Of a stretch of DNA of 64,000 nucleotides, positions 12,503 through 27,500 are shown one piece after another (position 1 is the stretch's first letter; each line of letters opens with the position of its first letter). The DNA comes from Marthasterias glacialis. Its lineage: Eukaryota > Echinodermata > Asteroidea > Forcipulatida > Asteriidae. Both the position numbers and the translations under genes were made by a program. Under the pieces are notes generated by a model. That model worked only from the letters and a program-made list of their open reading frames with translations, ran no database searches and was not told the origin of the DNA. The stretch is from positions 10,283,195 through 10,347,194 of the forward strand of contig OU452236.1 in NCBI GenBank assembly GCA_911728455.2, written 5' to 3'.

Positions 12503-15500
12503 TCAAGATTCTGGTTTTGGTAATCGATACACACCAGCACAATACACCAACAACTGCTCTTTCACTTTTCGATCTAAAAACTGCCGCAGCTTGTGTTCAT
12601 TAAATTCAGAAGCCGATGGTCCTTGCATTGCAAACATCTTGAGCATTGAGTAAATACGATCCAGACTTAATGATTCAAGATTTGTCAGCATGCCAACGAT
12701 GTAAGACCAAAATACCTGTAAAGAATCATAGAAACATTACTTAGCAACGCAAAATTTGATGAGACAACAGTGTGAAATCTCATCATTTAGATTAAATGTT
12801 TTAGAGCCAAATGCGAAATCCAAACAAACAAGATTGAGATATAGTCTGGAATAAACAAACCTGCAGTTCCTCTTCTTGCTGGTCCTGGGCTGATGCCATA
12901 GCAGACTCGGTCTCTTCATCACTATCTAACATATAGCTATCATGCTGGGTAGCACGACCACCTCTCTGCTCCTCAATCAAGACAAATGTATCACTACTTT
13001 CCTCACGTATAACACCCTGGCTCTGCCAAAATGCCATCTTTCGACGTAATGCTGTTACTGGTACCTGCATCACTGCACTCAGATCCTCCACTGTCCACTT
13101 GGCTGCCAAAACAATAAATATAAATTGTTGATACACTGACCACAACAATAAGCTGAATCCAATAACAATACAGAAAGAAGCATTTTATGGAATGAAATGT
13201 AGCCCTGAAGGACATTTCCTTTTGTGTAAATAGTACAGTGACATCTTGGATATGAGGTATGCTATTATTAGGATGGAAAATTTTATTAATACAAATAACA
13301 AGACAAAGTAGAACTGAGCCTTTCAATATGACTTCTCAAACAGGTAAAGGGGACACCCATCGGTTCTCTTCTGTCACCAGCGCTACGAACCCTTTCATGG
13401 AAGACTAAAAATGACTCTACAGTCCACAGATCACAAGTGAAACCCTAGCTCTTGTACGTCCGCAACACTCATCATATGGACAAAACCATGTTTTAAAGAA
13501 CTTTTCCAGTACCTCAAACCACAGTACCCACCAATCAAGTTCTCCAAGGAAACAGAAGACTCCTTTTTGCTCCATTTCCTTATGTTTGACTTACAAGGTT
13601 GTCTGATGGCACATTGGGACACTCCATCTACTGCAAACCTACACACACACATGCCCAGACAGTTACCTCCATGCCAGATCATTCAAACAACCATCAGTCA
13701 AATTGTCCATGGAGCGCAGACTAGAACAACTAGCATACAACAAAATGGACCACGAACACTTCAAACAAGAAATAAAGCTTGTCTATAAAGTACTCAAGGC
13801 CAATAGATACAGAATCACCAAAAAACACTACCCAACTGCCACAGCGAAGAAAAACCCAAAAAACAAGCAGAAAACATCATTGCAGTCCTCCCATATATCG
13901 GCCAATCTACTATAAGCTAACACAAAATTATATTTAATCGTAGTCGGCACACTCGCCCTGTATTATTGTTCCTTGTAAACTACGGTTATCACCAGCCTTT
14001 GGAGAAAAAGGTTTATTTCTTCATTCATAAACATGCAAATTAGCTCTAGTCCAAAAGGTATAAACTCACCATGAAACCACTGAACATTGTCTTTTTTCTT
14101 GTGGTACGGTTTAGAACACGTGTGTTTCACATTTAACAATTGTTAGTCCCGACATTGCATGATATTCGTAGGCATATTATGTTGCCTTTCACCTGAATTC
14201 AACTCAAAGTTATGTCTACCATGAAAGGAAAAACAAATCAAAGATGTTGCAGCTAGACCTTTTACTTCGACAACCTTGCCTCAGGTTGAACGAACAAATC
14301 TTATGCTCCAGCCCCGCCTTGGGCTTGCCAGTGCTTTATTTTGAAGACCAAGAAAGTCGACAGCCTTGTCCAATTTCTGTCAGCAGTAAAGGAGAGTCTT
14401 CATGGACTCCAGAACCCCCTCAGCCAGTCCCTCCGGTCTGAAGAGCACCAAATGTTGTTAATTTAACACAAGGCAGATACAGACAAACCTCGCCTTTCGT
14501 CGTCCCTGCTAACCAGCCACGGTCAATCACTTTCCCTGGACACTAATGGAGTCTTCCACAGGCAGGCATGAACACTAGTCAAAGAGGCACTGCAAGCCAA
14601 CCAGGTTCCAATGGTTCAGGACAAATATTTCAAGGCCCCGAAACTGTCAACCCAAGTGAAATCCTTCATGAAAGAAGCTCGATCTTCTTTGGTAACCCAA
14701 GATGACAAGCTGAAAGACTGCAAAAATGCTTTAATGGCCTCACGTTTTGACCCTGGCAAAGTCTTTCTCAAAGGCTAATTGATAACACGACACATACAAG
14801 TATACTGGAGGAACAGAGGCAGTCAAGTGAAAAGAGAGAGGCAGAAAGCAGTCAGAAGGTGCAAATGGTAGATTGACGTGATGTCCGACAGGTGTATCTA
14901 CATTAACTTCTGGGTGTTGCCTGTGGATCTATGATTATAGAAACACCTTTTGAGTGTAGTTCTTGTTTCAAACTTTGCAAGATATTAGATAGATGAGATT
15001 CATGGTGGTGCAGGTGACATGGCCCCTTGTCTGATGTGTTGTCTGCAGATGATGCATTTTCAAGTGTTGGAGCACCTAAAAGTTCCCTGTGGCAGCAGGG
15101 GATTAACAGTATCATTAATAGGGAGACTTCAGCCCGAACAATGAGATCCCTGAGACTGGGTGGACATCTGTCAGCAACTATGGGTTTTTCCTGTACAGTA
15201 AGTTGGAAGTCGATCTGATGTGTAAAGAATGTGATGGTTAGAACTGGTTGTTTTATGAATGGAAGTGAGTGGTGGAAAGTGACTTTTCCCATGGAGCTTT
15301 GCTTCTGACTGGCACCCCCTGAACAAAGATATTGACAAAATAGGGAGACCCTCAACATTAGGGCTGGATAGCTCAGTTGGTAGAGAGTTGGTACGTTAAA
15401 CCGGTGGCCGCAGGTTCAAGTCCTGCTCCAGTCAATTTTTCTTTGTTCACCCCAAAATTGAAGTTAGTATGACCTGAACCCTTCCATTTCATTGTGAATC

Positions 15501-18500
15501 AGTAGTTTTCTATAAAATCCTAATCCTTGAATTCCTAATCAGATACAATTAGCATAAGCACTGGAGCCTACACAGGCTGTGTTTTTTCCCTTGTTTTGTT
15601 CTCTCTTTACACAAGTGATTATAGGAGTGGTACCGTTTCAGTTTCTGTGATTAAGGATGCTGATGACACCTCACTTACCAGTGAAGTCTTTGCAATTAAC
15701 AAAACTTGTTATTGCATGTATTGTAGTGAAATTTTAGTTCTTAATGTGGAAAAGATTAAGCAAGTTGTTTTTGATTTTCAGAAAATGAAAATAATATCAA
15801 ACCATTTTTTTGCACAGAGCACATTGTCGTCTGCTCCAAATATATAAATATATATTTTTATATATATATAAAACTAGTAGGGTTGATGGCCTTAGCTTTC
15901 AATCCAAACCGGACCTTCTCTTTATAATCTTCCAGTACGTGCTAATCCTCCAATCAAATTGCTCAACAGGAGTGTGATAATAAACCACATCATACTCCCA
16001 GTAGTCTATATTGCACTCTACGTATTGTATCATGCGTCATGCTCCCTATACAGACAGTGCAAAATAATGTTCTAAACTTTGCGCATTGAACGTGCTGTTC
16101 ATATTGAAATAAAGCTTAAAATTGTGTTTCTTCCAGTTGGCTGGAAAATAAATTTGTTATCTTACGCATGCTCGTGAAAAGCATAGCGCATCTGCGTCCC
16201 ATGATATCCCACTGATATGGGATGCAGAAGCGCTGTATTTTTCCATATTCCACTCGCACTTGTGTGATAACACTATAATAACACTATAATAGTAAAACAC
16301 TAACAGAAGAATGACTGCACTAACACACTTTTTCAGCTAATCAGCAGATTTCCCCTTCTTTTTTTAAGAGCCAGTGAAAACTGAAATACACTGTACAAAG
16401 TTTGTGTGCTAACAAGTTTTTGATTAGTGGGTTTTTGTTTGCATTTGCTGTCATAAGCCAGCAGATATGTATTCTGAAAACTAAGCCTGCGATCCAAACT
16501 TTTTGATCAAGGCTACTTCAGAAAGAAGATGTTTGTTTGTTTGTTTGATTACTATGCTGCCTATTTAAGAGTTTTGACAGTTTCAGCAGGTAATCAAAAC
16601 TTCAATACATCAGACTTTTAAATAAGCTGTCTACTAAACACCACATGTCTTGTAATCACAATGATTTAAGTTGTGTATTTTATGAGTTACCTTTGTTCTG
16701 GAAGTGCATGATGATAGTTGCATGAATAGGTGAAACAGACAAGTTGAGTTTACGATCTTTCAGCTCAAGCTCCAAATTGACCAGACCTAGATTTGTCTTC
16801 CAGTTGAGTGTTCGCATACCTTTTAAAACCTAGCAACAAAAGAAACTTGTTTACATTTTATTATTTTTGGTTTTTCTTGTCCCCTTTTCACTGAAAGTCT
16901 AAATGCCACAAAAGGTAAAGGGACTACAACAGAAGGCAATAACCAGCCTCTGCTGCCAAGGTTAGGAATCCCCCTTTAAGATTGGAAAACTACAAGAATA
17001 TCAACCATGACTTAATTTGGTAACAATGTTGTATCTTGCACAATTCATACACGCTTTCACTTGCTGGCCCTGGGGCGTTGACCTCTAGTCTACTTAAGCC
17101 ACTTTTAGAAGATACAAGGCATCTGAACTCTATAGAGGAAACAAAACAAGGCAGGTCCAAAGGCCAATTTGGCTTATGTCTGTATGTACATGTACATGTA
17201 CTACGAAGCCAGACTTCATCCTTTAATGCATGTGTTTTGTTTTAACTTACGTTCAATAGCAAGATTTTTTGTAAACTATATTGAGCCAGGATTTTGTGTA
17301 AAGACTGTCTTTGACGGGTTTTGCTTGTCCTCGGGTCTCATTCTTTTTTAAGGCTCTTTGGTCTATTAAAAACATAACAATTTAATAGTTGTTCTTGAGA
17401 AATCCATATTTACTTTGACATGCCAGAACTGCTGTATTTTGAATAACAAATCCGTTTGAAAATCCATACTGGTTGGCAGCTCTGCCCAGGGAAATCATCG
17501 ATCAAACTCGTCACGTTTCCTACACCATAAACCATGCATTTCAGTTCTATTTACCATGCATTTTCGTCCCATCCTTTTTAACTATTGAACGCTGGACCAC
17601 AGAATGTGTTATACACAGCAGTACAAAACACCCTCATAGTGGATGCCAGAATTTGTAAAATTTGTTTGTTCTTAGTGTTTCCCTCTAATCAAATGAAAAA
17701 GATCTACTTGGATGTTATATAAAACAAATAATGAATGTTTTGAATTTGTGCAATAGAGAAAATATTCTCACCATTGCACTCATAAACATTTATTACTTGT
17801 ATCGTCACCGTTTTCACGAACAGCCACTTATTTTTAAATCCCATGTTCAAAGAGGCGATTTTTCGTTTTTACGAACAGCCACTTATCTTTAATTAATATT
17901 TAATCATATTTTAGCATTTCTCCATATAAAAAATACGATTCTATATGTACCATTATGTACTTGAGTATCATTTAACATCGCATTGATGAAAAATAGTACT
18001 TATTTTACCTGTGGAATGACGTTTTAAACGCAAACAAAACTTCAACGTTGATTGTCTCAAAAACGTTATTCTCGCGCACATAAAGATAAGTGGCTGTTCG
18101 TGAAAACGGTGACGGTATAATATTCAACAAATAAATGTTCCCAGTGGTACGTAGATCTGGGTGGCATGGGTGACTTGTGCGCAAAGCACTTGCCTTTCAC
18201 CACTGTGGCCCTGGTACGATTCCTGGCTTGGGCCATATGTGAGTAGAGTTGTGCGTTGGTTCTCTCTTTTGCCACAAGGGTTTTTCTCCAGGCCCTCTGG
18301 ACCAAACGCTTTCGATCTCAAGCTGTTGATGTGGCTGGCTGCCAAGGGCGCCCTTGAATGCCTGCAGCTCGAACACGTGTAGCTGCGTCCTTCGCAATTC
18401 AGCTTCTCAGCTGCCAGTAAGGATGCCTAGCTTCCCAAATTGTTATCACTATCTAAAATGTACCTGTAAACATGAGTTAATATTTACCTGATATGACTTG

Positions 18501-21500
18501 GTATACTCCTCCATAGCTGTCTCTATTTCCTCAGGTATTTTTAGTTTTTCTTCTTTTAAGTTGGGCCAGAATTGTGCAGACAGGATCATGGCACTGAACT
18601 CAAAATCCTACATGATAAACATTTTAAATAAAATTTTACTGTCTTGGAAACACATGGCCTGAAAAGCTAATCAAGATGTCATTACATTATAGCAGTCTCT
18701 TTAGAATACTAGAAATTTAGAGTTTGTGGACAAACTCACAGTGTTCGGCTTCAACGTAATAAAGTGATTGCGTAATTGAAAATTGTAAGGTCAATATTGT
18801 GTGCAAGTTTGTTGTCTCTTGTGCTATGCTGTCAGGCAAAATATTTATTTGTACCTTTTCTTGATCTTAATGCATGAAGGTTTCTCACATGATATCTTGA
18901 ATTGCCCGAGAGCTTTACATTGATGTAATGATTATTAATGTACCTTGTCTAATTAATAAGATACATATTTTTGTATGTACAAACTTATACTTCCGGTTTT
19001 GACCGGAAGTGAAGGTTAAATGAGGTCACACATTGTAAACATTGGTAGAATCGTTGAAGGGCCTTAAAATCAGGTTAGTATATTAATACACAAATTTACG
19101 TTATTCAGATATGATTTTTTATATAAAAAAACTACTACTTCCGATTTCCACCAGAAGTAAAGGTCAAATGGGGTAACACCCTGTGTAACATGTTTTTAAT
19201 ACATCAAGACCTTTCATATGGTGTAAAGATCACGTATGTAGCATGTATTACTCTTAAGATATAATTATTTTCGTAAAAAACTTCAATTTAATGTACTGAC
19301 GTCATCGATGACATCATCATTCCAAAAATTTTGCTTTGTCATGTACACACTGTGGTCTTGGTATATAGTAAGTTTCAAGTCAATACATGCTTTATTTTTT
19401 GAGATAGCAAAATATTTTTATTTTTGACCTCATGTATCATTTTCGTTGTGACGTAGCTATGACGTCATACAATGTATATCACATTTTCAGACTGCTCGTG
19501 AGCTAAAGAAAATATTATGCATTGAAAGTTTGTTCATGTTTTTATTCACTTAGGCTCTAGAGCCCCAAATACCATGATTTTAACTTTAACCATGTTAACT
19601 TCCGGTTTTGACCTGAAGTAAAGGTCAAATGGGTTCTCAGTGTGCATACAATTTGTCCAACATTACAAGACCTTTCATATGCACCAAAGATTTTGAATGT
19701 AGCATTTGTCGTTCTTGAGATATGAATTTTTTCAATTATTTAACGTTTATTTAACCTAATGACCTCATCATTCCCAAAAAGTTGCGGTTTCATCTACTCA
19801 CTAATATCTTTGTACATAGTAAGTTTCAAGTTCACACAAGCTTTACTTTTTGAGAAAATTGACGGACAAGGTTCAGGGGGAAGAATGCGCAGGAAAAAAA
19901 CCCAACTTAACAGTAACAATAGGCCGAACACCTAAAAATGCTTGTTATAGAACATCCTCATTCACTTCTGTGAGCCGATGTTCAACAATACTTTACATAA
20001 AACCATAACTTTACAAGAATTTGCTATATAAAAATCCAAGCTATACTATCTTTGTGGTCACATATGCAGTAATTGCACCAGGTATCAAGCCCCCTCTATA
20101 CAGTTTGACTCAAGAATAACAAAAAGCCCAAGTAAATGCATGGAGTGAGTTTTTATGTAATCCCAAAAAATATTTCACTGTACCTGATAATTATGACACA
20201 AATGATTTAATTTGTGCTCATTTGACAATGGTTACCATTTTAAGGGTTGTGGTATTCTTAACCAGTAGATGCCAGATGACGTGTATACATATGCCATTAG
20301 TTTCCGAGCCAGCAAACTGGCAAGGTTTAAACACGCCATTGTGTAAAATCAGAATAATGGAGCAAAAGTCACCATGCAATGCTTCGTTTCAACCACACAC
20401 AGAGGACAGATGGTGCTGAATATTTCACTCATTTTTGCCCATTATGCAGTGGTTATTGTGAAATCCTGGTTCCAGACCTTTGTCCTTTTGTTCCGAGAGG
20501 ATTATGAGACATCAAGAGGCTTCCACCATTGTTTATTCATTATATTTCTGATCAATGGAGGTAAGTCCAAGTAAACCGAGTATCTACCCCTTGGTTCCGG
20601 ATTGAGGAACAATCTGCCGCCGAGGTTTTGCAATTTCACATTATGTGAATTTGACATTTCTCCATAGAGAACGGGGGAAACAAACGGTGCTTCAAAGATT
20701 CATTGTTCCCTTGGCTTTGTCAAGTCAAGGTCAAGGTTACTTTGAGCCAGTGATACTCTCAAAGAAAAATAATTCCAGCAATTCCAAAAAAGTAATCCTA
20801 TCAGGTTGGACGGGGGGGAAATGGAAGGTGAAACTTGACTCTGGTATGTGGTTGTAAAATATCACAGCTAGTGTAACTAATTGTTATTGGTTTCCTTGTT
20901 GGTACATTGTCTTACTTTGTTTGTGTTTTCTTCTGTTGTATCCCCTTCAGTCTTAAGTGTCCTGATATGACTATTGCAACGTCTTGAATCAGCAACATCT
21001 TTTAACATAACTTCACAATGATGCAGCTGAGACTCCCCAAAGCAAAGTTTCAGAAGTTCTAGATAGCGCAGTTCACGCGCTGTATCATAGTTGAATCCTG
21101 TCAGGATACGATCAGCCAGTAGGCCTCTGTATTCATTGACAAACAGTTCACGGCTCCCATAGATGTTGACTAGCATACTGATGATGTCTGAAGACCTTCG
21201 ACTCTTTGATGTCCGAGCTGAATGTGAAAATAGATACATATTTTGGAATCTTCTATTTATAGAAAATGTCACAACAAATATTGCATTGTGTGTGAGTGGG
21301 TTCCTCCTACCTAGGTCAGTATTTATTGAATCAGACAGTCAATTTACCTGTTTATTATTATTATTATTATTATTAACAAAACATTTAATAGACATGCAGA
21401 ATATTCATTCTGAATTCTGCAAAATGATTGGTCAAAAAATTAAATAAATTTTATATACAGCTTTTGAAAACAGCGAGTTCCAGTTCCAAATGTTTAGGGC

Positions 21501-24500
21501 TCTTGTCAAAAGTCATCCAAGAGAACCAGCGGATTAGAAGTCTTCCGCTGGAAATTATTATCCACTGAAAGGTGGGCCTATACACAACAGAGCCAGCGAG
21601 TAAACCAGCGGATAAGATCACATTACTCGCTTGGCTTCACAGGGTCATTTGTTTACAAACCGCAGAGATTGAGATCGCTATCTACTGGAATCTGGAGGGG
21701 GGGGGGTCTATGTTCTTCGCCAAACAACTTCCCCAAACAAGCCACGTGCACTGAAAAGTGCCCCATACGTATGTACGTGTACATGTGATGTGTAAGTCCC
21801 GTAGCGCATCAGCGCCCACCAGCTGGAAATGGGATACTCCACTCTACGTTATGGGGGAAATACTCATTGATTTTTTAGACAGTAATGGCGGCAAAGCAAA
21901 ACGACATCAACCAATTTGTATTCGTCGTGTGACTAGACAAATCAACACTGTCAGGTAGAGGACAATCACATAATCCGGCCGAAAAAGTCGGCGGCTCGCT
22001 GCTCAATCTCCAGGATTGACAGTTGAAATAAGACTTCGCATTGTCTCTATATCTCCCTAAATATTGGCTGGATATTGATAAGTTTGAAAAAAGTTATAAA
22101 CAACCACATGCTTACCATCTTTTTATGAGCTAACAAAATCTGGCAATAAGAAAAAAAACACAAACGGAGGGAAGAGAAAAAAAAAAACACACACACAAAC
22201 GAAAAAAAAAAAAAAACACACAAGTAAAAGCTATGTAGATGCTCATCTACCAAATCTACTAAAACACCCCTAAAAGTCAATCTAAAGATCCAACCTCAGC
22301 TTGTCCTTATGAAACATGAATAGCGCTACATACAGATCATGCACTGATTGATCAAACCAGTGTTGTTATGAATTACCTAGAACGGTTTTGCTGTATTCAA
22401 CCATAGAGATTCAACCAGGGGTATGTTTAGTACAAAATCTATAAATTTGACAATTAAAGCAGCAACAAGCTTTAGAAACATCAGGGTTATGCTTAAAAAC
22501 TAAGCAAATACAAAAATGTCATTTTCACTTTGAGCAATTTTACAAGTTCTTGTGGACGTTCGTATGGACATGTAAGTAAACCTATGCGACCCAAATGTAC
22601 ATCCAGACAGCCGAGGAACAAAATGTCAAATCTCCAAATACTGGCTCTGTGATTGCCATATAAAGTATGTAGCCTTTTTATTTTGCACGTACAATTGAAA
22701 CAGCTTAGACAAATCACTAAGATTTTCTTAAAAGATTCACGTAAATAAATAGGGTTTTTTTTTCATTTTGAACAAAATAGTCGGATCTCCGAAACTTTTC
22801 ATAGAAATAACACAATTTAGATCTCTGATGATCCAATTTCTTCATTTTGAACGCCAAATAAATGGATAAATCAAACCTGCAATGAAACTATGGAAAAGCC
22901 CATAAATACAGTGCGACCTCCAAACATTCAGATCTTCCAAACTGACCGCAGGATTGTTTACGCTACATTTAATCAGGCAGTGAAACCGCAGAGCACTCAG
23001 TGGGGTACATTGCCATATGGCCCAGCGGATAACAAGGTACAACTCAGCGAGTAAGACAGGGCCTGCAAAAGCTAACAAGCCGCTCACGCCTCCAACAAAA
23101 CGTCGCCATCGGATGGACCTTTATCCGCTGGTTCTCTTGGATGACTTTTGACAAGATGCCTTACATGCGTACATTTTATAAACCATTGTGAAATGCACCA
23201 ATGACTGGCACTCATTTGATGGGTGAGTGGATTACTCTACCTGGGTCAGCATCTATTGGATCTGGCTGCCATTCATATTGACTTTCATCCTCTTGTTCAC
23301 TGCAGTAACTTTCATCCATGGTGACTGGCTCGGCTTTTATCAACTCTTCAGCAAGTTCCTTGTTACTATCATCGGTTAAGCTTGATACAATGCAACGAAC
23401 TGTGTCTTCACGTGTTCTATTATGTAATCATGCACAGATACACATTTTGTAAGCACAGGTACCTTTTTAACCGAATATTAAAATTTGGGGTGAACAAAGT
23501 TTTGCTTGTGGTTTATTACTTGATGTAACTCTCATCACATGAAAAATTCTGATCCCTCCTCCCAAATTTGGACATAATTAAAACTTTTGCTCAAGAAAAT
23601 TAATGCATTTTTTCTCCTATATTGACAAAACAGTTAAATATCATTTGTCATGCAACATGTCTGTCAAAAAGACAATCCAGGGGCATGAGAAATGTAAATC
23701 AAGTAATACATTGAAGAAAAAACACCCAAGGTAATAAATGTACAATGCCCAGAGAAGAGAATGACACAAACCAAGATTTGAAGGTGATGTAATATCTTTG
23801 AATGCCAGCCTTTCTGCTATATAAGGGCCATTGTAACCCTTCAAGTCCTTTTTGAAATGCCTGCTACTTACATGACTTAGGAGTTTGGTCTAAATAACAC
23901 CCTCAGTCAACAGTCTTAATTAAAATGTCATTTTTATACTCAAAAATTGAACTGTAGTGTTTAGTGGCATACGGGATACCATTTATTCAAACCACGGCCC
24001 TAAATGTTAACTTTATTATGCTCCTTATGTGAACAATAAAAAAAAGAATGAAAACAATATGTGTCAGTAATTCCAAGATGTCCCATGTGTCCATTGACTG
24101 AAAACTTACCTGAGATACTTCCTAACAGGTTGACATACCAGCTCTAATATGATACCAGAAGGATCAACAACTCGCAATGCTCGAATTGAAGAAATATACT
24201 GCGTCAGAATATCATCAGTATTCACTCCTACAATCAAAATGGTAAGTCAATTCCTATTTATACAATGTAAAATGTATCTCATAAATGAACCTACCCTGCA
24301 AAATGCATCAAGAAGCAACGATTAAAAAATGTTGCACATCACAAAAGATGTAATTTTGTCAACTTCAACACCCTAGCTACATGTACTACATAGTAAAACA
24401 TTTTTATTTGGAATCTATCAAAAGAGGAAACAAGAACAAAGACATTATGATATAGCTTTTACATCTCAATGCTGGGGTACATTAAACATATTTGTCTTCC

Positions 24501-27500
24501 ATTTATATCCTTTATTTTTGTGTCTACTTTTAGATAGAATCAACCATACAGCTGGTACAATACAAAATATTTCACAATAACATATTCAGTATTGACACAA
24601 AATATGTCTTTTGTTCTGTTAACATTCACTGCAACCCCTTAAACAATTCTTTAAAGTGTTTTAACATGTGTAAACATGTATGGAATAAGAACAAAGCTTG
24701 GGTGAGACCACAATATTATTGAAAATAGGGATACCAACTTTTATCCTATGATAATATCGTGAGTTTTGTTGACATAAATATGAGCAAATCGCAATATCAA
24801 TGAAGAATCCAGATGTACTGCACTGAAACATCTCTCAATGGTTTAAAGACAGCAAGATAATCTCATGATGATGAAAAAACTGTATTATGGGATTACAAAG
24901 CCACAGACCGAAAGGTCGAGAGTTCCGTATTGATTTACCCAACATGGTTCCATCCAACAAGGAAATAGTAAAGTGTCTTGCTGACCGGGATTCCAACCAA
25001 TACTCCAGTAAATTTGCCACCAGAACTTGAGTTTGATGCGCTAAACCGCTCTGTCACGACTACGCTATTGGGCTCGTGCCTCTTGTGGTGGCATTTTGGG
25101 AGTTAAGTACCATTACCGTACACTACTTTCCTGTGTATAATGGCACTCTGTGCCAGACATTGATCATCATTTTGATCTCAAGTGACACCAGATAATGTGC
25201 ATCATTAGATAACTTGCAGTGACTTTGAAAGTCATATAAAGCAGCGTCTTATACGCAGGAAAATGCTGTACATTTCTGTGGTTATTGGGTCTAAAGCAAG
25301 GACTTGTGATGATACCAAAGAATAATAATCATGATATCTCAAAATCAACAATACAAGTCTGATTATATGTCAGTGATGAAAATAGCCATTATTGCCCAGG
25401 CTTGACAAAAACAATGAATTGGTTTACTACCAAAACAACAAAATGCGGACAAAACAAAATCAGACAATTTAATTTTAAAATTATATTACCTGGGTGTAAT
25501 AGCCGAGTCTCTAAGGATGTACGCAGGGATTTCACAAGGTGTCTTCTGAGATCTGTTTTCTCCAAACACTTCTTAAGATCTTCCAAAGCTGCTAAGGAGT
25601 CAGGAAACTCAACAATGATGTTAAATAATTCTTGAATGCGTAGATTAGCATAGGTCTGATAGAGAAGATATTGCAGTCGATCCCTCCATAGCTGCATTGT
25701 CTGAGAGGTACTGGAACTTATTGTACGCTGTGAATCTTCCCCACAAAATACCACATTTAACCATCTAACAACCTTGGATGACAGCCACTGTAATAAATAA
25801 AATATTAAGTTTACATGTAAGTTGGCTAACAGTACGAATAGTGTTGTCTACTTAATACATTGATGTGGGAGACCAAGTGCACCCTCAGTGTTCAAATGCC
25901 TGATCAAATTGTTTTTATATCTATATACATTGTAATTTGCCGAATGGTGTTTGTCTGTATGTCATTGGATCTCCTCTTTGAATTCTGCATTATACCTTGC
26001 AAAATTTGCCAGGAAAAATGGTATTAAGTTCATCTCCAACTTCCCCAAACAATGAACAAAATTCGTTCAGAACGGGAGACTTTTACAATGTTAGCAGGCA
26101 TTCCGGTAAGTGGTCATTTTCTATTGGTCTCATAATACAAAAGCAGTGCTCACAGGGGCACCCGCTAACGTCTCAAAAGTCTCCCATTGACCAGGATATA
26201 ATGCATGTTAATAATGCATGAAAATGTTACACACTTATGCTCATCAACTTTCAATGTTTTTTTGTTAACACCATAAAACAAAACATTGTTTGACCTACGG
26301 AGATCTGATAACATCACAACTTTGTTGTCACTTGGCTATTGTGTAAATCATCATCAGATCATCGACAGTGCATAATGAAGAGACTAGGGATGAAATGATA
26401 TCAAGCCTGCATCATGCTTTACAACTCTAAATATTAAGGTGTAGTTAAAGACCAATTTACAATTAACTCAAAAAGTAGGACCTTCAAAGCACAGGTTTCC
26501 TGCTACTTAAACACTTAAATTTGCATAAAATTATGTGACCTTTGTGTTACTTGCACTGGTACAACTTTTCTCGGTGTCCTCCAACAGAAAGTAGCTTAAA
26601 GTTTAATTGATGTTGGATAAATCATATGTGTAAGATTCTGAAATCATTGTGACTAATTGTAAAGTGTATACACTGCACTGTTTGGTTCTGCCAGGATGAG
26701 CACATTGTGTAAACTGGCATCTTCGTGTAAACTACATGTAGCATAGTGTTGTTAATTTTGTAAAAGGTAATGTGGCTGGCCAAAAGCTTTCTTTTGTTCC
26801 GTTGGTTTTGAGCAGAAAAAACTTATTCTCTGTAAATTCTCTCAATTTTGTACAGAGCATAGCCATGCTCCTTAGTAAAGTTATATAGGTGGAATAGCTT
26901 TACATGCAAGTACAGAAACTCCCATTTACACGTACTACATGTACATGAAATGCCTCGCACAATAGATTATCATGTATTTTTTGTCAGCATTTAATACTGA
27001 AAATTTGAGCTTTCAAACATTTGATGCACATGCTAAAATATTACATATTTTATAATGGAATGAGTGCACATACATATGCGCATACATGTACATGTACACT
27101 ACACTGTACCTACATGTGTTTATTGTGTACCTACCTCCTCTAATGTTGCAATAAAGGAAGTCTCAAATTCTCCCCTGCATTTGTTGTCCACATGATACTT
27201 AATCTTAGCATGAATCAGTGAAGTTACCACCTCTGCGCAAACACGCTCTAATATACCTAAATGATGTCTAGAAATATATCAAACAAAAAATCACAGATTA
27301 CCCAAATATAGCTTTGTTTGTTAGATTTTGACTTTACTTTTTTCAAAGAAGGGTTCAGAGTATGTAAGTTCAATTTGACATCACATTGTTAAGTTTGTAA
27401 TCTACACGTACAGTGTACATGTACATGTACATGTGATTCCCACTTGTAGCTCTTTCATTGCCTTTAGACATGTCAGAAAACAAAAAACTGAGTATGCCAA

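Larger units (their letters stand above)
13103..16690 (-). other. ANAPC2 intron with retroelement relics and a SINE
   Basis: It holds a decayed Penelope-like relic (about 13340-13920), an unidentified open stretch (about 14575-14778, plus), an unidentified 151-codon minus-strand frame (14903-15358), a tRNA-type SINE (15361-15470), and a (TA)-rich run near 15842-15871. At about 15900-16290 sequence resembling the 39790-39967 palindrome occurs, including CGCATCTGCGTCCCATG and an inverted partner GGGATGCAGAAGCGCT. Confidence 0.6.
18608..20915 (-). other. ANAPC2 intron with tandemly duplicated dispersed repeat
   Basis: It includes the ACTTCCGGTTTTGACC repeats (18985-19870), a copy of repeat I (20330-20560) and a copy of repeat G (20640-20855). 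No coding evidence. Confidence 0.6.

Noticed and set aside
15363-15435. Functional tRNA gene
   Set aside because: The fold is tRNA-like, but the sequence is joined to a tail shared with another copy, and the base before the anticodon is not U; better explained as a SINE head.
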